64,000 nucleotides of DNA from UTCHB3 sp002050155 (GTDB lineage: Bacteria; Bacteroidota; Ignavibacteria; Ignavibacteriales; Ignavibacteriaceae), in assembly GCA_030584105.1 (NCBI GenBank), contig CP129491.1, positions 1,922,001-1,986,000 on the forward strand. Reading direction: 5' to 3'. Position numbers and translations under genes: made by a program. Positions within the stretch are counted from its first letter, which is position 1, and each line of letters starts with the position of its first letter. This document shows positions 9,018-16,817 of the stretch, one piece after another. The notes below the pieces were generated by a model, which saw nothing but the letters and a program-made list of their open reading frames with translations, made no database searches and was not told the DNA's origin.

Positions 9018-9049
9018 CAAAATTAAGCACATATTTTCAATTGAACAAA
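9018..9049 (-). promoter_or_regulatory. Promoter of nrdJ (Bacteroidota type)
   Basis: Minus strand: TTTG (9049-9046), 20 bases, TAATTTTG (9025-9018). Same arrangement and spacing as the rimP and rpsL promoters. The predicted start near 9012 places the folded leader at the very 5' end of the nrdJ mRNA. Confidence 0.65.
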
Positions 9050-9291
9050 TTAAATTTTGTTCACTCTTAATTATGCTTCAAAATCAAACTTTATTTTTAT
9101 CATTACTTCTTTGGCTTATCAATATTTTTCAATATTTTAAAATTGCCGTCGGGAGAAAAAACCAAAACTTATTTTTATTTTCGTCCGTTCAACCGATTTT
9201 ATTGACCGTTCACTATTTTTTTTATGATTGGAAAAATATTTTACCTTATATAGCAATAGAAAAATTTTAAGTTTTTGAAGACGAGGTTATA
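9050..9291. other. AT-rich gap upstream of the LiaF-like gene
   Basis: Very AT-rich divergent region. A 65-codon open frame at 9073-9270 has low-complexity Phe/Leu-rich composition and no ribosome binding site, so I do not call it. No convincing TTTG/TAnnTTTG pair for the plus-strand gene was found; TTG at 9200 and TATGATTG near 9225 is the nearest match. Confidence 0.4.
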
Positions 9292-10023
9292 ATGTCGAGA
9301 GTTCAATCACAAACAGCAAGAATTTTGATCGGTGCCGGATTGATTATAGTCGGGTTGCTCTATTTCCTGAGAGAAATCGACTATATTCACATAGACCTTA
9401 CCGATATGCTCTTTTCTACACCGATGGTTGTTTTTGTTATTGGGTTAATCTTACTCGTCAATTCACGCAGAAAAGCAATTGCTATTATTTTAATTTCAAT
9501 CGGTGTGGTTGGCTTTACCTTAAAAGCTTTCAACCAAGACCTCTCCGGCTTTACCATTCCGGTTGCTTTGCTCGCTATTGGTTTCTATATTATCTATAAC
9601 CACATCGAAAAACAGAGAGAAAACCAACTCGGGGTACGAGACAGCTCCGAGCCGGGCGGATTTAACGCTTCAGCAAAAGATAAAATTGACGAAATGGCGA
9701 TCTTTGGCGGAAGTAAAAGAATACTCAACAGCAAAAATTTTCAGGGCGGCAATATCACCGTTCTGTTTGGGGGAATGGAACTTTTCTGCCGCGATTGTGA
9801 ACTCGCTGACCAGGATGAAGTTATTATCGACCTGTTCGTTATGTTCGGCGGGTGCGACTTTGTGGTGCCACCACACTGGAATGTGAAAATTGATGTGGTC
9901 TCTCTCTTCGGTGGTTTCTCAAGTAAAAAACTTGACTATAAATCAGTGGAAGTTGACGACTCTAAAACTTTGGTAATCAAAGGGATGGTGCTTTTCGGTG
10001 GCGGCGAAATGAAAATCTTCTGA
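9292..10023 (+). CDS. LiaF-like membrane protein with FGG-repeat beta domain
   Basis: 243 residues. The N-terminal half has four hydrophobic segments (about 8-28, 38-56, 60-78, 85-103), as in LiaI/LiaF-type transmembrane domains. The cytosolic C-terminal half (about 130-243) carries five regularly spaced FGG motifs (AIFGGSKR, VLFGGMEL, VMFGGCDF, SLFGGFSS, VLFGGGEM), the signature of the LiaF C-terminal domain. In Firmicutes LiaF holds back a cell-envelope-stress sensor kinase. No kinase or regulator gene is adjacent here, so the role (membrane or envelope sensing) is inference. ATG at 9292 has GAGG five bases upstream. Downstream hairpin repeats separate it from the convergent gene. Confidence 0.8.
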   Translation: MSRVQSQTARILIGAGLIIVGLLYFLREIDYIHIDLTDMLFSTPMVVFVIGLILLVNSRRKAIAIILISIGVVGFTLKAFNQDLSGFTIPVALLAIGFYIIYNHIEKQRENQLGVRDSSEPGGFNASAKDKIDEMAIFGGSKRILNSKNFQGGNITVLFGGMELFCRDCELADQDEVIIDLFVMFGGCDFVVPPHWNVKIDVVSLFGGFSSKKLDYKSVEVDDSKTLVIKGMVLFGGGEMKIF

Positions 10024-10060
10024 GGTTTTCTCACAAATCTGTTACCCAATAAAGCCCGGT

Positions 10061-10173
10061 TTTATACAGCGTAGCATTAGATTCTTTCCCGGCGCTACAC
10101 GCGCAAATTTCTAAGTTGTGAGTGCATTGCACATGCTTATAAAGCGTAGTGCGAGGTTTTTTCGCGGCGCTAC
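10061..10173. repeat. Two hairpin-forming 38-bp direct repeats
   Basis: Copies at 10061-10098 and 10136-10173 are 29/38 identical, 75 bases apart. Each begins with an AGCGTAG core and ends with GGCGCTAC, so each can fold (GTAGTGC with GCGCTAC in the second copy, one G-T pair). They lie between two convergent genes, where such elements often act as bidirectional terminators. Confidence 0.6.
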
Positions 10174-10234
10174 TTCCGCTTTAATCTCCGGAGTAGCCAA
10201 AGGTTAAAAGAAGAAGCCGAAAGTTAATACCTGT

Positions 10235-11986
10235 TTATAAATTCAGATTCAATTTAGATATATCTATTTCGCCGGTTATTTCTCTGTATTCACCCCCGGT
10301 AAAACGATCCGAAGACATTTTCCGGTAAAGTTCTTCCTTACTCATAAAATCCGGCAGATAGTAAATTTTCACCCTGTCACGGTTTGAAACCGACCAGTTC
10401 AGAATAATTCTCATCCTTTCGTAATCTTCATCTGTTGGCATCAGGTCAAGTCGTTTGTTTCCGTCAAAATAATCATCCAAGGCGTTCTCAAAATTGTCGT
10501 AACCACCGGTTGAAAGCCCCCTTATATATACTTTCCCTTCAATTAAAAGGAAATAATCGCAGGCGCCTCCTTCGCCTGAAACCGAAATTAAAACCGAAGC
10601 ACGGTTAACCGGTTCCCGCAACAAAGAAGACCTATAGACCTGCTTAAGTACCAAGTCAACAGTCCGTTTAACTTCCGCTGCCAACTCAAATTTCAGATTT
10701 GCCGAGTAATCACTCATCTTCGCTATAAGTTGTGCCACCAGATCGCTGTTTTTCCCCGCCATAAAGTCATAAAATCTCTTCAGCTCTGCTTTGTATGCTT
10801 TCGCAATTTGCTTTTGGTTTTCAGATGTAATCTCACAAGGCGCCAGACAACGCCCGATCGTGGCAAGGAAGCAAACCCGCCCTTTGCTAAACTCCTTGTC
10901 ATCGCAGGTGCGCAGTTGAAACGATTTTTCGGCAATTTCCAAAATTTCTTCCGATTTGCTCCGCGAAATGAAGAGTCCAAAATAGTCGTTCCCGTCAAGA
11001 TCAAACCGGTTTACAATTTCAAGTCGGGGGAACGGATGGCTCAAACTGACACGAATAAAAAATTTATTGCCGTAATTTTTGAGCATAATATTGTGCTGCG
11101 GGCGGTGTTTTTTTATCAGAAGTGCCTCTTTCACCAACGCCATCACTTCAGTTGAAGTGGTTTCGTAGCAAAGCTTTACGGCAGTTCCCAGAATAAGTTT
11201 GCTCTTGCCTGCTGCATTATCCGTAAGGTGTTGTGAAAGCCGTTTTTTAAGCGATTTCGACTTTCCGATGTAAATTATGTTGTCGTTTCCGTCCAAAAAC
11301 CAATAATTACCCGGAAGGTCCGGAATTGCCGGTATCTCCAAACCAACACCCTCGAGCAACATCGGAAATTTGCGAGAAATCTCCCGCGGGGGAACATATT
11401 GAAAACTTAAAAGCTCCTGAAGCCGGCTGAGTTGATATTCTTTCTGAAGCTTTTCTTTAACTTTCAGAAAAATCTCTGCCGTTGCAAGTGCGTCTGCATA
11501 AGCACGATGTGCGCTACCTTCAGGGATTTGAAGGTGCCTGCGAACTGAATCCAATTTTTTTGACTTTAACTGCGGAAACAACCTTTGAGCTGCACGAAGT
11601 GTGCAGAAAGTAAGCGGTCGGAAACTTTCGAAACCCGCCCGGTAAAACTCAGCTTCCAAAAATTTTATGTCGAACTGTATGTTATGCCCCACTATAACCG
11701 AGCCTTCTATAAGGTCCATTATCTCTGTGGCGTTATCCTCAAAGAATGGGGCATCTTCCAAATCTTCATCACGGATGCCCGTCAGTTCGATTATAAAGGG
11801 GTCTAACCTCATTCCGGGGTTAAAAAAGGATTTAACCTCGGCTACAATTTCCCCCCTTTCAATGCGGTAGCCGGCAAACTCGATGATTCTACCATACGAA
11901 GCGCTAAGCCCCGTTGTTTCTACATCCAGCACGGTGTAGGCAACATCATCAATATCTTTTTGATAGAGAATTTCAGGGTTCAACAA
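10235..11986 (-). CDS. DEDDh exonuclease fused to UvrC-like GIY-YIG nuclease (Cho-like)
   Basis: 583 residues. Residues 15-180 are a DnaQ-type 3'-5' exonuclease with all DEDDh residues visible: DVETTG, then HNIQFDIKF, then HRAYADALATAE. Residues about 225-300 are a UvrC N-terminal GIY-YIG domain (GNYWFLDGNDNIIYIGKSKSLKKRL; the first Tyr of GIY is replaced by Trp). CLAPC near 380 matches the UvrC Cys-rich region, and a UVR-like helix pair (ANLKFELAAEVKRTVDL) lies near 420-445. The RNase H-like second nuclease and HhH domains of UvrC are absent. Similar fusions are known (mycobacterial bifunctional exonuclease/Cho). Likely repair nuclease making the 3' incision. TTG start at 11986 (11983 is an alternative TTG). 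Confidence 0.85.
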   Translation of the reverse strand: MLNPEILYQKDIDDVAYTVLDVETTGLSASYGRIIEFAGYRIERGEIVAEVKSFFNPGMRLDPFIIELTGIRDEDLEDAPFFEDNATEIMDLIEGSVIVGHNIQFDIKFLEAEFYRAGFESFRPLTFCTLRAAQRLFPQLKSKKLDSVRRHLQIPEGSAHRAYADALATAEIFLKVKEKLQKEYQLSRLQELLSFQYVPPREISRKFPMLLEGVGLEIPAIPDLPGNYWFLDGNDNIIYIGKSKSLKKRLSQHLTDNAAGKSKLILGTAVKLCYETTSTEVMALVKEALLIKKHRPQHNIMLKNYGNKFFIRVSLSHPFPRLEIVNRFDLDGNDYFGLFISRSKSEEILEIAEKSFQLRTCDDKEFSKGRVCFLATIGRCLAPCEITSENQKQIAKAYKAELKRFYDFMAGKNSDLVAQLIAKMSDYSANLKFELAAEVKRTVDLVLKQVYRSSLLREPVNRASVLISVSGEGGACDYFLLIEGKVYIRGLSTGGYDNFENALDDYFDGNKRLDLMPTDEDYERMRIILNWSVSNRDRVKIYYLPDFMSKEELYRKMSSDRFTGGEYREITGEIDISKLNLNL

Positions 11987-12199
11987 CTCGCCTTTGGTGA
12001 AATTTTTACAGCAGGTTTCAAACTATTCGCTTAAGAAAATTTTTTGTTATCCGGTTTGCCTGTTTGCCTCAGGTAATTCTTCTCTTCAAGAGGCAAGGGT
12101 TACAATTTTGAAAAACCATTCCCGGAAAATTGATAATTTTAAAATTTAATTTAAGATAACTGCACTATAACAGTAACCCCAATCCGTTTATCCTTTTTA

Positions 12200-12232
12200 T
12201 TGCTGTTTATTCACAATTAAATATTAATTTTG
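12200..12232 (+). promoter_or_regulatory. Probable promoter of the thioredoxin-domain lipoprotein gene
   Basis: TTG (12200-12202), 22 bases, TAATTTTG (12225-12232). The -7 element is exact; spacing is two bases longer than in the other promoters here. It lies 24 bases before the GTG start. Confidence 0.5.
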
Positions 12233-12255
12233 CTGAGAATATTTTTGGAGATGAT

Positions 12256-14181
12256 GTGAAAAATTTCAACAACAATTTATTAATCAAGATTAAAAAATCA
12301 GCACTCTGTTCAGCTTCTGTCGGGCTGCTCTTTTTGCTTACCGCCTGCAATTCCAACAAAGAAGTTTCTTCTCATTTTTCAACTGACCCTGAAAAACCGG
12401 TTGCCGGTGAAGAATTTACCGTCTCTTTCGATGCCTCCGGCACTAAAGTGGCAAATTCCGATGAACTTACGATGCTCGTTTTTGAACATACAAACAACGA
12501 GCCGATTGCCGGCGAAGTGAAAATGAAAAAAGACGGCAGCAACTGGAAAGCATCGTTTAAATCGCAACCCGGAACCCGTTCTCTCGTCGTGGCTTTCAAA
12601 AGTGGAGACAACCTCGAGAATAACGAGAAAAAAGGCTTCAGAATTCAACTCTACGAGAAAAACGGAGACCCTGTTAAGGGCGCTGACGCAGCCTATGTAG
12701 ATTTCATGCGGAATTATGGCTCTGTTGCCGATTTTTCAGTTAAAAACAAAGAATTATTCAAACTGATTAACAGTGAATTTGTGGTTAACCCTCAGTTCAA
12801 AGTGCAATACTATCCTGTATATATCAGCCTGCTACGCAGAATGAAACCCGACATTTCTGACAGTTTGATTAAAGCAGACCTCGATCAGTTTGCCGCAGTG
12901 AAAGAACCCGATGAAATGCACTTGGTGGCGCTTACAGCCGGGTACAGGATGCTTAAGGATAACGAGACTGCCGAAAAATATATGCAAACCCTCAGCGAAA
13001 AATTCCCAAAAAACCCGTTGGTTGCAGAAGAAAATTTTATGACTCTGTGGCAGGAAGAAAATCTTCAGAAACAAAAAGATCTACTGTTGCAATTCGTCAA
13101 AGATTTTCCGAACTATAAATACATCGACATGGCAGCCGACAAATATTTGGGGGCTTTCGCAAAAGACAAAGACTGGACGGCAGTTGAAAAGGAAATTTCA
13201 GAATTAGGCGTTGTGCCTTCAGCCGTTTTTTACAACAAAACTGCGCAGAAATACCTTTCGGGTAAAGAGCAAAAATCTGAATTGGCGCTGCAAATTATCA
13301 ACACAGGAATTGAAAAGGCAGAAAAAGAAAAGAAAGAGATGAATTATAAATGGCTTTCCACGCCTGCCTCACTCTATCTCGAAGAACTTAATAACAACCT
13401 GAGTATGCTTAATTACACAAAAGGGTTGGCTCAAAAATCACTCGGAGACTACGCTGAAGCGCTCGCTTCCTTCAAAACATCTGCCGAACTTTCTAAGATG
13501 AAAGATGTTTCAGTGTTGCCTGAATATTTTGCCGCTCTCGACCTTGTCGGTAAAACTGAAGAAGCCTTAGAACTCGCTAAAAAATCAAAGGCGGAAGGAG
13601 TTTCTAACAAGGTAATCGACTCGCTGATTGCAAAATTTTACACCCAAACTAAGGGTGATAACAAAGGTTTAGACGAGTTGATGGCGGAACTTAATAAAAA
13701 AGCCGAAAATGTTATCTCTGAAAAACTAAAAAAAGAGTACCTTGATATTCCGGCGAACGATTTTACCCTGACTGACCTCGGCGGGCAACAGGTAACTCTT
13801 TCAAAACTGCGCGGAAAAGTGGTTATTCTCGATTTCTGGGCTACCTGGTGCGGGCCGTGTATAGCTTCGTTCCCAACGATGAAAAAGGCAACCGAAAAAT
13901 ATGCCGACGACCCTAAAGTGGTTTTCCTTTTTGTTAACGCATGGGAAACCGCAAAAGACAAAAAGCAAAACGCTCAAAATTTTATGACCTCAAAAGGTTA
14001 CAATTTCCATGTTCTGCTTGATGAAAACGATAAAGTGATTACCGATTATGAAGTGTCGGGGATTCCCACAAAATTCATCATCGACGGCGGCGGTAAAATC
14101 AGGTTTGAATCAATTGGGTTCGATGACAACGAAGAAGAAATGCTTAAAGAAATAGACCTGATGATTAAAATGGCGAAGTAA
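12256..14181 (+). CDS. Lipoprotein with helical repeats and C-terminal TlpA/ResA thioredoxin domain
   Basis: 641 residues. The N-terminus is a lipoprotein signal with lipobox LTAC (Cys31), so the protein is anchored to a membrane facing the periplasm. Residues about 40-130 look like a beta-sandwich, and 150-480 are helical TPR-like repeats (EALASFKTSAEL and similar). Residues 495-641 form a TlpA/ResA-type domain with FWATWCGPC (Cys532, Cys535) and the cis-Pro segment GIPTKFI. Likely a periplasmic disulfide reductase; the partner is unknown. GTG start at 12256 has GGAG five bases upstream. The stop codon falls inside a 42-base tandem repeat and the frame after it stays open for 34 more codons. 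Confidence 0.9.
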   Translation: MKNFNNNLLIKIKKSALCSASVGLLFLLTACNSNKEVSSHFSTDPEKPVAGEEFTVSFDASGTKVANSDELTMLVFEHTNNEPIAGEVKMKKDGSNWKASFKSQPGTRSLVVAFKSGDNLENNEKKGFRIQLYEKNGDPVKGADAAYVDFMRNYGSVADFSVKNKELFKLINSEFVVNPQFKVQYYPVYISLLRRMKPDISDSLIKADLDQFAAVKEPDEMHLVALTAGYRMLKDNETAEKYMQTLSEKFPKNPLVAEENFMTLWQEENLQKQKDLLLQFVKDFPNYKYIDMAADKYLGAFAKDKDWTAVEKEISELGVVPSAVFYNKTAQKYLSGKEQKSELALQIINTGIEKAEKEKKEMNYKWLSTPASLYLEELNNNLSMLNYTKGLAQKSLGDYAEALASFKTSAELSKMKDVSVLPEYFAALDLVGKTEEALELAKKSKAEGVSNKVIDSLIAKFYTQTKGDNKGLDELMAELNKKAENVISEKLKKEYLDIPANDFTLTDLGGQQVTLSKLRGKVVILDFWATWCGPCIASFPTMKKATEKYADDPKVVFLFVNAWETAKDKKQNAQNFMTSKGYNFHVLLDENDKVITDYEVSGIPTKFIIDGGGKIRFESIGFDDNEEEMLKEIDLMIKMAK

Positions 14182-14282
14182 GCCGGTAACCGTAAAACTT
14201 ATCAGTTAATAATGGCGAAGTATGCCGGTAACTGCAAAACTTATCAGTTAATAATGGCGAAGTATGCCGGTAACTGCAAAAT
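14169..14282. repeat. 42-bp tandem repeat across the stop codon
   Basis: Copies at 14169-14210, 14211-14252 and a partial third at 14253-14282. The first covers the last codons of the lipoprotein gene, including its TAA; in the other two the same triplet is TAT. Because 42 is a multiple of three, the reading frame continues open after the stop until TAA at 14284-14286. Confidence 0.95.
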
Positions 14283-14306
14283 ATAAATTCAGAGCTGAAA
14301 AAAACA

Positions 14307-14337
14307 AAATGCCGCTTCTGAACCGGAAGCGGCATTT
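14307..14337. terminator. Bidirectional terminator
   Basis: Perfect 12-bp stem (14307-14318 with 14326-14337), 7-base loop. T-rich sequence follows on the plus strand (ttcattttt), and an A-rich run precedes it, giving a T-run on the minus strand. It serves the convergent lipoprotein (+) and NlpC/P60 (-) genes. Confidence 0.9.
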
Positions 14338-14404
14338 CATTTTTCATAAAAGTATTTTTACAGAGGTTAATTTTTTTGCAAAGGGGCTGAGGTAACGCGC
14401 AGTA

Positions 14405-15277
14405 CTATTTAAAAATATTTTTAAATCGGCTGCCGCCCATAAAGGTTCTTGAGTAATACTCCGTCTTAAAAGAGGAAACAATAACCCCTTGTTTGGTGCT
14501 TGCGTGTGCAAAATAGCCGTTACCAAGGTAAATGCCAACATGACCGGGACGCGAGGCGGGGCGGGTATCGAAAAACACCAAATCACCCAACTTCAAATCT
14601 TCTATTTCCTTGATTCTTTCCCCCTGCGTGAATTGATCGCGTGCAATTCTGAAAAGAGGAAAATCGAAAAATTCTTCAAAAACAAGTTTCGTGAACCCCG
14701 AGCAATCCAGCCCATTGCTTGTATTTCCGCCCCACACATACGGCACACCAAGATATTTAACAACCGCCATCATAAGTTTATCCTGAGTTTCATCCAACCT
14801 TTGGTTATCCGTTAGGATTTGATCCATCGAGACCAATTCCTGCTCGGGCAGGTAATAGTCACCCTCTGAATCATTTTCAGGGTCATCAGTTGAGTCGGCA
14901 GCCAATCTTTCATTTTTATTATCATCTTCAGAATTGCCGGGAATGTTTCTGCCGTCGGTTTCTTCAGGTTTTTCCGATGACTGCGGAATGCGACTATCTT
15001 CCACCTGTGTTTCCGGCGTTTTATTAACATTCTGATCCTGCGGAATGCGGCTATCCTCTGCCTGTGTTTCCGGCGTTTTATTAACATTCTGATCCTGCGG
15101 AATGCGGCTATCTTCTGCCTGTTTATTCGAATCATTGCCTTTGCTCTGATTTTGAAAATTACCCGCCGGGTCAGCGTTTCCGCGCCCGGCGACCGACTGA
15201 ATATTTGAACAGCCGGCAAAAAGCAATACCGTAACGGCAATGAAAAGATTTCTCAGTAGGTTTTTGTTAAGAGCCAA
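14405..15277 (-). CDS. NlpC/P60-family peptidoglycan endopeptidase lipoprotein
   Basis: 290 residues. Signal peptide with lipobox LFAGC (Cys23), then a long acidic, Pro/Asn/Gln-rich linker (about 30-140) that includes two copies of a 19-residue unit (AEDSRIPQDQNVNKTPETQ). The C-terminal domain (about 160-290) is NlpC/P60: catalytic Cys192 in LDCSGFTK, His in RPGHVGIYLG, then YFAHAST. Such enzymes cleave peptide stems of peptidoglycan at the cell envelope. TTG start at 15277 overlaps the rpoD stop by 11 bases, with GAAGG upstream, so translation is probably coupled. Terminator at 14307-14337. Confidence 0.92.
   Translation of the reverse strand: MALNKNLLRNLFIAVTVLLFAGCSNIQSVAGRGNADPAGNFQNQSKGNDSNKQAEDSRIPQDQNVNKTPETQAEDSRIPQDQNVNKTPETQVEDSRIPQSSEKPEETDGRNIPGNSEDDNKNERLAADSTDDPENDSEGDYYLPEQELVSMDQILTDNQRLDETQDKLMMAVVKYLGVPYVWGGNTSNGLDCSGFTKLVFEEFFDFPLFRIARDQFTQGERIKEIEDLKLGDLVFFDTRPASRPGHVGIYLGNGYFAHASTKQGVIVSSFKTEYYSRTFMGGSRFKNIFK
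14994..15107. repeat. 57-bp in-frame tandem repeat in the NlpC linker
   Basis: Two full copies (14994-15050 and 15051-15107) and the start of a third, differing by a few bases. Each encodes 19 residues of the disordered linker. Copy number probably varies between strains without disturbing the frame. Confidence 0.95.
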
Positions 15278-16124
15278 GATAAGCCTTCAGATTTTTGGTC
15301 TTCGGGTTCCTCTGCAGCCTTCTGATAGCTTTTTCTTTTATTTGTCTTACTCTCTCACGGGTCAGATTAAATTTCTCCCCAATCTCTTCCAAAGTAAGCG
15401 AATGTTCTTTGTTTAACCCAAAATAAAGCCTTATTACTTCCGCTTCCCGTTCAGTCAAAGCTGAAAGCGCACGGCTTATTTCTCTTTTTAACGATTCCGA
15501 CATCAGCGTATAGTCAGGCATCGGGTGTTGTTCGTTCTGCAACACATCCAACAGCCTGTTATCTTCACCCTGTGCAAAAGGTGCATCCACCGAAACATGC
15601 CTTCCCGAAATTTTTAGCGTATCGGCAACTTCGTTAACATCCATCTCAACTTCTGCTGCAATTTCTGAAGCACGCGGCTCCCGCTCATACTCCTGCTCCA
15701 ACTGGCTGAATGCCTTCGTTATCTTATTGAGCGCACCGACACGGTTTAAAGGCAAGCGTACAATTCTCGACTGCTCTGCAAGTGCCTGCAGGATCGACTG
15801 TCTGATCCACCACACTGCATAAGAAATAAATTTGAAGCCTCGGGTTTCATCAAAACGACGCGCCGCTTTAATTAAACCAAGGTTCCCCTCGTTAATCAGA
15901 TCGCCAAGTGAAAGCCCCTGGTTCTGATATTGTTTCGCTACGGATACTACGAAGCGGAGATTCGCTTTCGTTAACATCTCGAGCGCTAATTGATCTCCGT
16001 TTTTTATACGAATGGCAAGTTCTATCTCCTGGTCAGGAGTAAGCAAATCAACTTTTCCAATCTCTTGCAGATATTTATCAAGTGACTGGCTCTCACGGTT
16101 GGTGTATTGCTTTGTTATTCTCAC
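15267..16124 (-). CDS. rpoD: Primary sigma factor (short Bacteroidota-type sigma-70)
   Basis: About 285 residues, with region 1.2 (SLDKYLQEIGKVDLLTPDQE), region 2 (NLRFVVSVAKQY, GLIKAARRFDETRGFKFISYAVWWIRQ), region 3 (LPLNRVGALNKI) and region 4 (TEREAEVIRLYFGLN, FNLTRERVRQIKEKAIRRL). Region 1.1 is absent, as in the housekeeping sigma of Bacteroidota and Chlorobi. This fits the TTTG/TAnnTTTG promoters found here. I chose the GTG at 16124, which has GAGG eight bases upstream; an in-frame GTG at 16133 has no spacer after its purine run. Co-directional with two microcompartment genes upstream and overlapped by nlpC downstream. Confidence 0.93.
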   Translation of the reverse strand: MRITKQYTNRESQSLDKYLQEIGKVDLLTPDQEIELAIRIKNGDQLALEMLTKANLRFVVSVAKQYQNQGLSLGDLINEGNLGLIKAARRFDETRGFKFISYAVWWIRQSILQALAEQSRIVRLPLNRVGALNKITKAFSQLEQEYEREPRASEIAAEVEMDVNEVADTLKISGRHVSVDAPFAQGEDNRLLDVLQNEQHPMPDYTLMSESLKREISRALSALTEREAEVIRLYFGLNKEHSLTLEEIGEKFNLTRERVRQIKEKAIRRLQRNPKTKNLKAYLGS

Positions 16125-16167
16125 CGATACCACCTCTCTTTGCTAATGTTTCTCAAATTCTTCTCCG

Positions 16168-16437
16168 TTATTTTTTCGTGTACAACGAGTCAACTATCGC
16201 AACAATAGAAGCATCAACAGGCGCCATATCCACCGGCAATGGTATAACTGCCTCGCTCGCTGTAATGTAAACCACTGTTTCACCCGAGCCGGCACCAACG
16301 GTATCAACCGCTATAATTGGCGAGCCTAAATCTTTCAGGTCAGAATTAATCGGTTGGATAATCCTGAAAGAAGCTCCTTCCAAAGTTTCATACTTGCGGG
16401 TAGCCCATAAATTGCCGATTACACGCGCCAAAAACAA
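16168..16437 (-). CDS. EutN/CcmL-family microcompartment vertex protein (second of two)
   Basis: 89 residues, the usual size for the pentameric shell protein that caps vertices of bacterial microcompartments. MFLARVIGNLWATRKYETLEGASFRIIQP and AVDTVGAGSGETVVYITASEA are the family's core motifs, and PVDASIVAIVDSLY is the typical C-terminal helix. TTG start at 16437 with GAGGAG eight bases upstream. That site overlaps the stop of the paralogue, which ends five bases before, so the two are translationally coupled. No hexameric shell gene is in the window. Function is inferred from the family only. Confidence 0.9.
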   Translation of the reverse strand: MFLARVIGNLWATRKYETLEGASFRIIQPINSDLKDLGSPIIAVDTVGAGSGETVVYITASEAVIPLPVDMAPVDASIVAIVDSLYTKK

Positions 16438-16442
16438 CGGTG

Positions 16443-16715
16443 TTACTCCTCTGTTTTGTCTAATTTGTCAATTATTGCCATAATTACTGCGTCAACCGGC
16501 TTGTTTTTTGTTATGTTGGTCTGTCTGGCACTGCTTCCTGAAGCCACAAGCACCACTTCACCTTCTCCGGCGCCTACACTGTCAACGGCGACAACAAAAT
16601 TAGTTTTTTCTTTCAGTTCAAGGTCTAATTCGCGCACAATCAGAAATTTGGCTCCAACCAAGTTTTCATCCTTTTTGGTTGACCAAACCGTGCCGATTAC
16701 TTTTCCTATTATCAC
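16443..16715 (-). CDS. EutN/CcmL-family microcompartment vertex protein (first of two)
   Basis: 90 residues. MIIGKVIGTVWSTKKDENLVGAKFLIV, VVAVDSVGAGEGEVVLVASGSSAR and PVDAVIMAIIDKLD match the vertex-protein family closely; the SSAR segment is characteristic of EutN/CcmL. It resembles its neighbour enough to be a tandem paralogue, yet differs at many positions, so it is not a recent copy. GTG start at 16715 with GAGG five bases upstream. The 102-base gap to deoB holds a small hairpin (16735-16749). Such pentamers normally close shells made of BMC-domain hexamers, which must be encoded elsewhere if a compartment exists. Confidence 0.9.
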   Translation of the reverse strand: MIIGKVIGTVWSTKKDENLVGAKFLIVRELDLELKEKTNFVVAVDSVGAGEGEVVLVASGSSARQTNITKNKPVDAVIMAIIDKLDKTEE

Positions 16716-16817
16716 GACTGCCTCATGATTTCAACGGGCAGAAAGCCCGATAAATAAACAATTTTAGTTAACATTTAATTCCAATTCTGAAACCGAACAT
16801 AAGACGCTTTTGCGGAA

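Noticed and set aside
9073..9270. 65-codon plus-strand frame in the nrdJ/LiaF gap
   Set aside because: Low-complexity AT-rich translation, no ribosome binding site, no family resemblance.
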